Origin: Hydrogenophaga taeniospiralis
Lineage (GTDB): Bacteria; Pseudomonadota; Gammaproteobacteria; Burkholderiales; Burkholderiaceae_C
Reading direction: 5' to 3'
Length of the DNA stretch: 64,000 bases
NCBI RefSeq assembly: GCF_020510445.1
Contig: NZ_JAHBAG010000001.1
Span: 2,394,501 to 2,458,500 of the forward strand
Shown: piece after piece, positions 37,019-44,410 of the stretch
Layout: the number at the start of each line of letters is the position of its first letter
Position numbering within the stretch: the first letter of the stretch is position 1
The notes under the pieces: model-generated
What the model was told of the DNA's origin: nothing
Seen by the model: only the letters and a program-made list of their open reading frames with translations
The model's database searches: none
Program-made: the position numbers and the translations under genes

Positions 37019-37456
37019 TCAGCGGCAGACGTTGACCAGGTCGCCGCGCAGGACCACGACCTGTTCTCGTGTGTCGGGTCCGTACCGGGTACCCAGCGCA
37101 TCGGCAGCCTGGGTGTTGCTGCCCACCTCCTGCACGCAGGTCTTCCTGAATCCATCGGTCTCGACGGTCGTGACCACATCGCTGTCGGTGTAGATCGTGC
37201 CGTCCTCGCCGGCGATCCCATACGCCTTCGCCACGTAGCGGGTCATGCGTGCGCGCATCCAGGCGGGCAGGTCGGTGGGGCCGTCCATGCCGCCCGATCG
37301 TTGCGGCGGCGCGGTCGGCATGCTCAGGTACTTCACCGGTCCCTTGAGCTCGATGGTGTCCTCGCCCGGGGCGCCGTGCGCCAGCTGGAGGGACAGCAGG
37401 GGGACCACGGCCATGGCAACGCCCAGTTTCCGCGCCTGTATCAGATACCTCTTCAT
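37019..37456 (-). CDS. Small exported protein between the repeat protein and the CsgG-like gene
   Basis: A 145-residue protein with a signal peptide (cut near LAHGAPG). No domain is recognised. Two cysteines near the end (KTCVQEVG and the final NVCR) could pair. A strong AGGAGG lies 5 bases before the start. By position it corresponds to the small periplasmic helpers (CsgE/CsgF or HfaD-like) that accompany CsgG-type channels, but there is no clear sequence likeness. It starts after a strong hairpin (37492-37519). Confidence 0.65.
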   Translation of the reverse strand: MKRYLIQARKLGVAMAVVPLLSLQLAHGAPGEDTIELKGPVKYLSMPTAPPQRSGGMDGPTDLPAWMRARMTRYVAKAYGIAGEDGTIYTDSDVVTTVETDGFRKTCVQEVGSNTQAADALGTRYGPDTREQVVVLRGDLVNVCR

Positions 37457-37491
37457 GGGGGACCTCCTGAGGTCATGTGATCAGAAGACAG

Positions 37492-37519
37492 CGCCCCCTG
37501 AAAAGGGGTTCAGGGGGCG
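37492..37519 (-). terminator. Strong hairpin after the repeat-protein gene (attenuator or terminator)
   Basis: CGCCCCCTGAA and TTCAGGGGGCG form a perfect 11-bp stem around a 6-base loop. On the - strand it lies 17 bases after the stop of the repeat protein and before the ribosome site of the next gene, followed by a pyrimidine-rich TGTCTTCTG. It probably ends most transcripts after the first gene, giving much more subunit than channel. Confidence 0.65.
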
Positions 37520-37536
37520 TGCTGGGCCAGGGCCGT

Positions 37537-37989
37537 TCAGTGGTGGCCAGACTTGGGCGCGCAAGCCACGCAGCCGTTGTTGCTGGCGAGGTTCTGCACC
37601 GCCTGGGTGTCTTCCCCGGCGATGTTGTACACGCCCGAGTTCTGCAAGGCGGTCATCTGCAGCGAGTAGCCAGCGATGGTGACGTCGCCGATGTTGGACG
37701 ACACGTTCTGGCTGGCGTAGGCGTCTTCGCCAGCCGCGTAGTTCGCCACAAAGGAGCCGGAGGCGGCGGTCAGCTGGTAGGAGGTGCCTGCGCCCGTGAC
37801 AGTGACGTTGCCCGAGTTGCTCGAGACGTTCTGCTGCGCATAGGCGTCTTCACCCGAGGCGGAGTTGTAGAAGATCGTCGAGGTGGCGGCCACGGCCTGG
37901 ACCGAGGTGCCGTCGATGACGATTTCCGGATCGGCGAAAGCCGACGTGGAGGCGATGGCTGCGAAAGCGATGATGGCGAGCTTTTTCAT
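37537..37989 (-). CDS. Small secreted three-repeat protein, candidate amyloid-like subunit
   Basis: A 150-residue exported protein with a Sec signal peptide (cut after STSAFA, residue 19). Three imperfect repeats of 38-41 residues follow. Each has GED (46-48, 87-89, 125-127) and QN (53-54, 94-95, 132-133), in the pattern GEDAYAxQNVSSNxGxV. They are rich in Asn, Ser, Gln, Thr and Gly and poor in charge, like curlin and HfaA-type subunits. Two cysteines occur only near the C-terminus (CVAC). TTGAGGAACC precedes the start. It is the first gene of the CsgG-like operon. Amyloid formation is inferred, not shown. Confidence 0.7.
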   Translation of the reverse strand: MKKLAIIAFAAIASTSAFADPEIVIDGTSVQAVAATSTIFYNSASGEDAYAQQNVSSNSGNVTVTGAGTSYQLTAASGSFVANYAAGEDAYASQNVSSNIGDVTIAGYSLQMTALQNSGVYNIAGEDTQAVQNLASNNGCVACAPKSGHH

Positions 37990-38498
37990 GATGGTTCCTC
38001 AAAAAGTTGGTTCACATTTCCCCGGTGAACCGGAGGATTCCGGGATCACCAGCCTGATCGACGCCGCTTGGTGCAGAGGCTCGCCCTTTTGGGGCTTTGC
38101 CTCACGTCCTGCTTTGTCTGGCTCCAGTTTCGTGAGGGAACGCACACCGGCCAATGACCTGAACTGTGTACCGAAGATGGACGACCACAAATGAGGTAAA
38201 TCGGGTGACTTCACTGGCTGTTTCCGAGGGAAACGAACCGCTTGGTGCTATGGAATTTGAGTACTTTTGGGTGTGAAAACTGGGTAGTTACAAATTGTCA
38301 ATTGGCAAACAGAATGCAAAGTAGTCAAAATCCGTCCAAGTTCTGTATCAAATTTGCAGCGTCAGCGGGCTTTTCGCACGACTTGACAGGGGCTCGGATC
38401 GCCGATTTGTGATATCGGAAAGTTTCCGTCACACAGCGACATGTTGCGCAACAGTCGAAACGATTGGGGTACTTGATGCGTTCCTTCAGGGAGGATTC
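37990..38498. other. Regulatory gap between the repeat-protein operon and the response-regulator gene
   Basis: These 509 bases separate divergent genes and show no credible coding sequence; they are A/T-rich at 38250-38480. Features seen: a perfect inverted repeat GTTTCC-GAG-GGAAAC (38220-38234), a second one CGGAAA-G-TTTCCG (38416-38428), a near-palindrome TTGTCAATTGGCAA (38295-38308), and an 11-base direct repeat CCGCTTGGTGC (38064-38074 and 38238-38248). TTGACA at 38383-38388 is a possible -35 element for the regulator gene, without a clear -10. It probably holds both divergent promoters. Confidence 0.5.
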
Positions 38499-39278
38499 AT
38501 GGAAAAACAGATGAACATGGATGGGCTCGTCAGCACATCCTCGACCGCGGTGCCGACGCTCAACCGTCAGTTCGCGATGCACACCAACCAGCCCTCTGTG
38601 TGGCCCGACTTCATGGTGGGGCAAAGCATGCAGCCCGTGCGCGTGCTGCTGGTGGACGACGACCCCCACATCCGGCACGTGATCGCGCAGGAGCTGCTGG
38701 CCGACGATCGCATCAACCTGGTGGCGCAGGCCGGTGGCCTCAAGGAGGGCCGGCGCAAGGTGGCGATGCACGACTTCGACGTGCTCGTGGTCGATCTCAA
38801 CCTGGGCGACGGCAATGGCTACGACCTGATCGAGCAGGTCAAGTCGGTGCGGCCGCAGGCCGAGGTGGTGGTGATCTCCGCCAGCGAAGACGACGAGCAT
38901 GCGATGCACGCCTTCGGGTTGGGGGCCAATGGCTACCTGATCAAGAACTCCTGGTTCGGCAACTTCCCGCAGGCGGTGCTGCAGGTGGTCAACGGCGGGG
39001 CTTCCATCACACCGAATCTGGCCAGGCGCCTGCTGCACCGGCTCGAGCCCACCAAGTCCTCGGGCAACATGATTCGCGGCAGCCGCGACCGGCTCTCAGA
39101 GCGCGAGCGCGAGGTGTTGAAGATGGTCGCGGCCGGCTACACCAGCGGCGAGATCGGTGCGCGGCTGGCGATCAGCGGTCAGACGGTGAACACACACATC
39201 CGCAACATCTACCGCAAGCTCAACGTCAGGACCCGCGCGCAGGCGGTCAGCTGCGCCACGGATCGCGGCCTTTTATAG
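38499..39278 (+). CDS. NarL/LuxR-type response regulator
   Basis: This 259-residue two-component regulator has an unusual N-terminal extension of about 45 residues. The receiver domain follows (VRVLLVDDDPHIRHVIAQEL; likely phosphorylated Asp99 in VLVVDLNLGDGNGYDL). A LuxR-type helix-turn-helix lies at about 192-255 (LSEREREVLKMVAAGYTSG and TVNTHIRNIYRKLNV). ATG 38499 has AGGGAGG just upstream. The histidine kinase gene follows 26 bases later. It lies next to the Tad locus and the CsgG-like operon, so regulation of surface attachment is likely but unproven. Confidence 0.88.
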   Translation: MEKQMNMDGLVSTSSTAVPTLNRQFAMHTNQPSVWPDFMVGQSMQPVRVLLVDDDPHIRHVIAQELLADDRINLVAQAGGLKEGRRKVAMHDFDVLVVDLNLGDGNGYDLIEQVKSVRPQAEVVVISASEDDEHAMHAFGLGANGYLIKNSWFGNFPQAVLQVVNGGASITPNLARRLLHRLEPTKSSGNMIRGSRDRLSEREREVLKMVAAGYTSGEIGARLAISGQTVNTHIRNIYRKLNVRTRAQAVSCATDRGLL

Positions 39279-39304
39279 ACACCCGCTTGCGCGTTGGCCC
39301 CACC

Positions 39305-40813
39305 ATGCTGTCGAGTTTTCTACACCCCGGCAGAATGGTCTGGACCGCGCTGGGCCTTGTTCTGGGACTGGCCGCGCTGTTCCTGATCGCCCTGCCCGAA
39401 CTCCCGTTCGGGGAGGGCGATTCCGAGCGTCTCCTGCGTCTGGTCACCGGCGTGTTTGGGGCCATGGCGGTGATCGTGGTGGCCGCGGTCCTGGTGTGGG
39501 TGGGTGTGATCGGCCGAAGCCCATCGAGTGCGTCCGTGGACCAGGCATTCCTGCTGGCCGCGCTGTGCTGGTTGCTCCTGGTGGGCTCGGGCGCTGTGTG
39601 GGCGGGCAATGACCCTGTGGCGCGCCTTGCCGCGCATGCGGTCTACCAGTTGGCGGTCGCCGGTGTGGTGTTCCTGTTGCTGGTGTGCGTGTCCTCCGTG
39701 TCGGTCGGCAGCGCTGTGCTGAGTGGGCTGCAGGCGGTGCTGGCGCTGGGGCTGCTGGGCTGGTATTTCCAGGGCGGCCCCGAACTGGCCTACCTCGCCT
39801 GGAAAGTGCTCAATGTGCTGTGGGTCACGACCGTGTTCCTGATGCTGGGCGTGACCCTGCGGCAGGGTCCGCATGGCCGTTCCTGGCTGGTGTCGGGCGC
39901 GGGCCTGATCGGGCTGGGCATCCTGCTGCGCGACATGGTGCAGGCCGACGGCCTGCACGTGCCCATCACGACCATCCACCACGTCTATGCCGCCTACCTG
40001 GCCGTGCTCTGGTTGCTGGTCACGGGCCGCATCGGGGACCTCGACAGCCTGTCATCCATGGCCCCTGTGCGCTCCGAAAACAGCGTGCTGGCGAACGACT
40101 TCGCGCACACGGACCTGATCGTCGACGAGCCGGAGACGGTGCCCTCGACACCCGAGGTGACGGTGAGCCAGGAGCGCCGCCGCATCGCGCAGGACCTGCA
40201 CGACGGCGTGGGTTCGCAGCTCGTGAGCATCCTGTCGTCGCTGGACCGCGGCATCCCGCAGCAGCGCTCGCTGTCGTTCGCGCTGGAGCAATGCCTGCTC
40301 GATGTGAAGATCCTCGTCGATGCGATCGACGAAAGCAGCGAGAGCGTGACCGACGCGCTGGGCCGGCTGCGCTACCGCGTCCAGCATTCGCTGGACAAGC
40401 TGGGCATCCAGATGGTTTGGGACGTGGACGTGGATGGCCCGCTTCAAACGCTGCGGGACGACCGCAGCCGGCAGGTTCTGCGCATCGCGCAGGAGTCGAT
40501 CGCCAACGTGATGCGCCACTCGAAGGCCCGCACGGTCTGGCTGTCGTGCCACTGCCTGGCCGATCAGCAGACCCTGGCGCTGGAGGTCCGCGACGACGGG
40601 GTTGGATTCGAGCAGTGTGCCGGCGGGCCTGGCCGGGGCAAGGGCCTGGAGGGCATGCGCCGGCGGGCCGAGGCCTGTGGCGGGCGGTTCGACATCGAGA
40701 GCGCGCCCGGGCGGGGGACGCGGGTGCGCGTCACGATGGCGGTGGGCGAGCGGCGTCCGGCGGGCCCGAACGGCACCCCCGACAGCCGGTACGCCCGGCC
40801 GCGAAAGGCCTGA
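39305..40813 (+). CDS. Membrane histidine kinase, HisKA_3 (NarX/DegS-like) type
   Basis: This 502-residue kinase has an N-terminal part of about seven hydrophobic segments (10-245) that probably senses a signal within the membrane. A linker follows, then the dimerisation/phosphoacceptor motif RRRIAQDLHDGVGSQL with His299. The HATPase domain has IAQESIANVMRHSKA, DDGVGF and GKGLEGMRRRAEACGG. The final 30 residues are Pro/Arg-rich. It forms a pair with the response regulator just upstream. ATG 39305 is the first start after that gene. Confidence 0.87.
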   Translation: MLSSFLHPGRMVWTALGLVLGLAALFLIALPELPFGEGDSERLLRLVTGVFGAMAVIVVAAVLVWVGVIGRSPSSASVDQAFLLAALCWLLLVGSGAVWAGNDPVARLAAHAVYQLAVAGVVFLLLVCVSSVSVGSAVLSGLQAVLALGLLGWYFQGGPELAYLAWKVLNVLWVTTVFLMLGVTLRQGPHGRSWLVSGAGLIGLGILLRDMVQADGLHVPITTIHHVYAAYLAVLWLLVTGRIGDLDSLSSMAPVRSENSVLANDFAHTDLIVDEPETVPSTPEVTVSQERRRIAQDLHDGVGSQLVSILSSLDRGIPQQRSLSFALEQCLLDVKILVDAIDESSESVTDALGRLRYRVQHSLDKLGIQMVWDVDVDGPLQTLRDDRSRQVLRIAQESIANVMRHSKARTVWLSCHCLADQQTLALEVRDDGVGFEQCAGGPGRGKGLEGMRRRAEACGGRFDIESAPGRGTRVRVTMAVGERRPAGPNGTPDSRYARPRKA

Positions 40814-40826
40814 GGGTGGGGGTGCC

Positions 40827-40911
40827 GTGGAGCCGCTGGACGGCGGCGCCACGGTGCCCTTCATCGCCGCTGTCGCAGGAAGTCACAGACGGGTTGGACG
40901 ACATCCAGCTG
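40827..40911 (+). pseudogene. Decayed fragment of tex
   Basis: These 85 bases align with 46260-46346 of the intact tex gene 5.4 kb away, in the same direction. Shared stretches include GCTGGACGG, GCCACGGTGCCCTT and TGGACGACATCCAGCTG (tex: TGGACGATGTCCAGCTG). The matching tex codons encode VELLDGGATVPF to GGLDDVQL. Small length changes break the frame. It marks the left side of the accessory island and suggests that tex once followed the kinase gene directly, or that part of tex was duplicated when the island came in. Confidence 0.75.
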
Positions 40912-41463
40912 AGCCGGGGGCCTTGCTGCCCGAAGCGGTAGTCTCCGCGCTGCGGGTCACCAGCAGGCCAGGACGCAGAAGGTGGTTGCCAACTTGTGAC
41001 AAAACGTTGCAGAATGGCCGCTGGAACGGACAACAACCAACAACGTTCTAGACCAGAGGGAGGCTATGGTCCACCAACATCCGACACCACAGCGAAGCCG
41101 CGCCGAATCATCGGGCTGCCAGGCTTCGGCATTCGAGTTCACCCAGGAGCTTTCATTCGATTCGCCACACGGGCGCACGAGAGTCCCGTGGTTGGCGTTC
41201 AGATCGCATTTGCTGAAAAGGGCCATCGGTCCCGTGCCCGCGCCGTTGGTGCGACGTGAGATTCGTCAGCCCGCCAGTGGAAAACGCCACTCCAGTCGGT
41301 CGAGATGCTCGGCTTGATGGAGCAGATACGCAAGCTCGACCAATGAGTTGGATGAATATGGATTCCATATCTATCCAGAAAATCTGCATCTATCCAAATG
41401 TGGATACATGTGGCTTGCGGTCGAGTCGTTTAAATCAAAGTTGGAACTCTCCAAAGGAACCCG
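40912..41463. other. Gap at the left of the island; repeated TGGAT/ATCCA motifs before the TIR gene
   Basis: No credible gene lies here: two short open frames (40996-41259, 41066-41317) have no family likeness and poor starts. From about 41340 the base content turns A/T-rich. ATATGGA-T-TCCATAT (41356-41370) and TATCCA-AATG-TGGATA (41391-41406) are perfect inverted repeats, and further TGGAT or ATCCA copies lie at about 41349 and 41373. They could be operators of the TIR gene. GTTGGAAC at 41440 is a possible left cassette junction. Confidence 0.4.
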
Positions 41464-42372
41464 ATGAAGGTATTTATTAGTTGGTCAGGGACCGTTAGCC
41501 ACAAGGTTGCCACTGTATTTCGTGATTGGCTTCCGTCGGTAATACAGAGCATAGAACCATATGTATCATCGGAAGACATCGACAAGGGGGCTCGATGGTC
41601 TACGGACATAGCAGGCGAACTCAATGCTTCGAGTTATGGACTTGTATGCATGACCAAAGACAACCTTGATGCTCCATGGATCAACTTCGAGGCTGGCGCA
41701 CTTGGGAAGAGCATTGAGAAAAGTCGTGTCAGTCCATTCCTGTTTAGGCTTAAGCGATCTGAAGTTGAAGGCCCAATTCTGCAATTCCAGTCCACAGTGT
41801 TCGAACGCGATGACGTTCTAAAGCTGCTCAAGTCGATTAATGCTGCTTGCACCCAAGATGCTTTGGAGGACGCTCGTCTTGAAAAAGCTTTTGAAGTTTG
41901 GTGGCCTCAGTTGGAAGCGCAACTGTCAGCAATCGTTGATGCCCCGACTACCGAGCCTGATGAAAAATCGGTTCCAGTTGAGAATGGTGTGTCCGACAAA
42001 TCTGCTCGCGTTCTAGAAGAAATTCTTGAACTGACCCGTAATAACCACAAACTACTTCGCGACCCGACCTCACTGTTGCCTCCGGACTATGTGGAGCATG
42101 TAATTCGTCGTCGCCCTCCACGCGATCACGAGCCTCTAGGGATTCGTGGGTTTGAGGGAGAAATCGAGCCCGAAGCGATCCGTGATGTAGTTGAGCGCTA
42201 CAGAGATGCACTGAAATTCTTCGCTCGTGCTCGTCCATTACTCGATCGCCATCCTGAGTACATGGAGCTTTACGAAATCATGGAACGGATGGATGCCCCT
42301 CTTCGATACATCAGTAGCAAGATGAACATGCGAATTCCGAAGGAGCCATTCAATGACAAAGGACAGTTCTAA
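41464..42372 (+). CDS. TIR-domain protein (integron cassette 1)
   Basis: A cytoplasmic protein of 302 residues. Residues 1-130 form a TIR domain: KVFISWSGTVSHKVA, then SSEDIDKGARWSTDIAGEL and the catalytic-type Glu76 in PWINFEAGAL. Bacterial TIR domains with this Glu cut NAD+ or make cyclic ADP-ribose signals in anti-phage defence. Residues 165-302 are helical with no known domain; they may sense the trigger. CTCCAAAGGAAC precedes the ATG. The stop lies inside the attC that follows (42367-42432). Base content and codon use are more A/T-rich than the chromosome around, a sign of transfer. Confidence 0.85.
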   Translation: MKVFISWSGTVSHKVATVFRDWLPSVIQSIEPYVSSEDIDKGARWSTDIAGELNASSYGLVCMTKDNLDAPWINFEAGALGKSIEKSRVSPFLFRLKRSEVEGPILQFQSTVFERDDVLKLLKSINAACTQDALEDARLEKAFEVWWPQLEAQLSAIVDAPTTEPDEKSVPVENGVSDKSARVLEEILELTRNNHKLLRDPTSLLPPDYVEHVIRRRPPRDHEPLGIRGFEGEIEPEAIRDVVERYRDALKFFARARPLLDRHPEYMELYEIMERMDAPLRYISSKMNMRIPKEPFNDKGQF

Positions 42373-42432
42373 CATGGCGGTCAACCGGACCTGAGCGAAA
42401 AGCCGCGCAGGCCGGTTACCTTCACGTTAGAT
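42367..42432 (+). other. attC recombination site 1
   Basis: The site starts with TTCTAAC (42367-42373) and ends with GTTAGAT (42426-42432), the R'' and R' boxes. Inside, GGTCAACCGG and CCGGTTACC pair with one unpaired C, the extrahelical base typical of attC. Spacers of 5 bases separate the boxes. It overlaps the stop of the TIR gene, as attC sites often do. The central part shares GCGAAAAGCCGCGCA-like sequence with site 2. Confidence 0.8.
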
Positions 42433-42470
42433 CACAGCAGCACCCGCTATCGCACCTAAGGAGCGAGTAA

Positions 42471-43898
42471 ATGAGCGATCTAATACCGAAGCCCCAGATG
42501 CAGTTGGTTGACCCGCAAGCACAGATTGTTGTCGACTTCTTGAGGAACGTCGGGCTGCCGCACGACAACATAATTGCCGCGCATGATCAGAGGGCGATCA
42601 TCGGACAAAACCTACCGAACTTCATTGAGTCGTTGCCTGCCGAAGTAAAGCAAGGCGCCCGATATCTTTCGAAGTTCGTTGTCGGAGCCGGCTTCGGCTT
42701 ATTCGACTATTCGCTGAATGCTATTTGGAACGAGGTTGTTCTCGATCTACACAAGAAGGCGATAGCCTACGGGCTTGATATTTTCTACGACGCCGCAATT
42801 GGTGGAAAGGCCAGAGAGTTTTATCAGACTGAGGACGATCTTCGTTCCCTCAAGGATGCAGTGCTTCTTGATACGTGCAGAAAGCTCGAACTAATCAGCG
42901 ATACAACGCATAAGAAGCTCAAGCATATTCTTGACATGCGAAACGATATTGGTATTTCGCATCCAACCAACTACACCATCAATGCCTTTGAACTGTTGGG
43001 CTGGCTGCAAACATGCATTCAAGACGTACTAAACGATCGCCCGACAGAAGCCGCCCTTCAGGTGCAAGCGTTCATACAAAACCTGAAGACATACACTCAG
43101 CTACTAGACCCAGCTAATCTAGCGAGTATCTCGAACAAAATAGGTGCGCTGGCCTCGCACCACTGCGGCAACATTCTTCGAACAATGTTCGGGATCTACG
43201 TCGCTCCCGACACAGATCCACAAGTGCGCAAGAACATTTCTCTCTTGGCCGTGTCGGTCTGGAAAGCGAGCAGCGATGACACCAAATACAGGCTGGGCTT
43301 GACTCTAGAAGGCTACAACACCAATCTCTACCGCGAGAAATATCAACTTGGTGAACAGTTCTTCCAGTCAGTTGGAGGGAACGCCTTTCGCTCAAATGCC
43401 GAGCGGGCCATTATTGTCGATGGTCTTATTGATCAGCTTCTGGAAAAGCACAATGGCTGGGACAACTTCCATCACGAGGCGCCAGTTGCCGATAGCATCT
43501 CTTCATACATAAATGGCCAACAAGACATTCTGCCGAATTTTGCACCCAAGCTAATCAAGGTCGTCCTCATGTGCCGCATAGGTCGCGGTATGTCGTACTG
43601 CAATGGTGTATCTCCACGCGGCCGCTCATACTATGACCGAATTATTGGCTTGCTCGGCGACCAGTTCACTCCGACAGCGCTTGCCGCTCTTACTCAATAT
43701 GAGATTCAGGCAAGGCTAGACCGTGATATTTGTCGCCAGCAAGCATGTTTGGCTCTGGGCGTCTTAAAGGCCAGCATCGTGAACCAGCGATTACAAGAGT
43801 GCATCGACTTCCTAATTGCCAATCTTCCAGCCACAGGAAAAGCCGTCTTTGATAGTCGCTTTAAGACACTATCGTCTGGCTACATTACGTGGCCGTGA
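42471..43898 (+). CDS. Unknown protein with HEPN-like RNase motif (integron cassette 2)
   Basis: A 475-residue protein without a family I can name with certainty. Residues 130-185 hold a helical segment with RNDIGISH (157-164), an R-x6-H motif of the HEPN type, followed by PTNYTINAFELLGWLQ, as seen in HEPN ribonucleases of toxin and defence systems. The C-terminal half (190-475) is largely helical and could sense a trigger. TAAGGAGCGAG precedes ATG 42471. It lies between two attC sites, so it is a complete gene cassette. It has lower G/C than the surrounding chromosome. Confidence 0.7.
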   Translation: MSDLIPKPQMQLVDPQAQIVVDFLRNVGLPHDNIIAAHDQRAIIGQNLPNFIESLPAEVKQGARYLSKFVVGAGFGLFDYSLNAIWNEVVLDLHKKAIAYGLDIFYDAAIGGKAREFYQTEDDLRSLKDAVLLDTCRKLELISDTTHKKLKHILDMRNDIGISHPTNYTINAFELLGWLQTCIQDVLNDRPTEAALQVQAFIQNLKTYTQLLDPANLASISNKIGALASHHCGNILRTMFGIYVAPDTDPQVRKNISLLAVSVWKASSDDTKYRLGLTLEGYNTNLYREKYQLGEQFFQSVGGNAFRSNAERAIIVDGLIDQLLEKHNGWDNFHHEAPVADSISSYINGQQDILPNFAPKLIKVVLMCRIGRGMSYCNGVSPRGRSYYDRIIGLLGDQFTPTALAALTQYEIQARLDRDICRQQACLALGVLKASIVNQRLQECIDFLIANLPATGKAVFDSRFKTLSSGYITWP

Positions 43899-43963
43899 TC
43901 TAACCTCTCGTCCGAGAGGACCTGCGAGAAAAGCCGCGCAAGCCCTCAACTCAAACGTTAGAC
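43898..43963 (+). other. attC recombination site 2
   Basis: It starts with ATCTAAC (43898-43904) and ends with GTTAGAC (43957-43963), 66 bases like site 1, and shares GCGAGAAAAGCCGCGCA with it. The inner pairing is less regular than in sites 1 and 3. It starts at the last base of the stop codon of cassette gene 2. Confidence 0.75.
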
Positions 43964-43983
43964 CTATTTCGAAGGATATGCCA

Positions 43984-44409
43984 ATGAACGAGAAGAAATA
44001 CGAAGAAGTCGGTCATGCTTATCGCTTCTTCCTTGGCTGGAGGCATGCGGCATTCGCCGGGAACATTGTCGTGCTTTACGGGGTCGTTTCGCTCTGCGTT
44101 TCTTTGGCAAAAGATGCGCCGCTCCAATTGTGGGTAGTTCCTCTCGGCGCCTCACCACTTGGGGTCTTCTTCTGGTGGATAGACCGCAGAACTAGAGATC
44201 TCTACCACGCCGCAATGAACGCTGGGAAAGAACTCGAAGGGGAAGAAGGTGGCTTCTATACCCACCTCAGCAAGATTGCTCTCCCCGCCGGTTCGTCGGC
44301 GTTCTCTCGGGCCAGTCAGTCAGGGGCACTAAGCACATTTTTCCTTGGCTCCTCGGCGGTGCTGCTAATCACAGGCATAAGTTTGTGTATTCGTCAGTTC
44401 TGCCGATGA
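43984..44409 (+). CDS. Small membrane protein (integron cassette 3)
   Basis: A 141-residue protein with three likely membrane segments (about 20-40, 45-65 and 115-137). Polar stretches between them include WWIDRRTRDLYHAAMNAGKELE. No family is recognised. ATG 43984 is preferred over ATG 43978 because AAGGA lies 7 bases before it. The gene lies between attC sites 2 and 3 and fills its cassette. Membrane effectors are common in small defence cassettes, but there is no direct sign of that here. Confidence 0.75.
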   Translation: MNEKKYEEVGHAYRFFLGWRHAAFAGNIVVLYGVVSLCVSLAKDAPLQLWVVPLGASPLGVFFWWIDRRTRDLYHAAMNAGKELEGEEGGFYTHLSKIALPAGSSAFSRASQSGALSTFFLGSSAVLLITGISLCIRQFCR

Positions 44410-44410
44410 C

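Noticed and set aside
40996..41317. Two short open frames before the TIR gene
   Set aside because: They have no ribosome site, no family likeness and lie in a region of changing composition at the island edge.
41490..41500. GTTAGCC inside the TIR gene as a possible attC end
   Set aside because: There is no partner RYYYAAC box at the right distance and it lies within a conserved part of the TIR domain.
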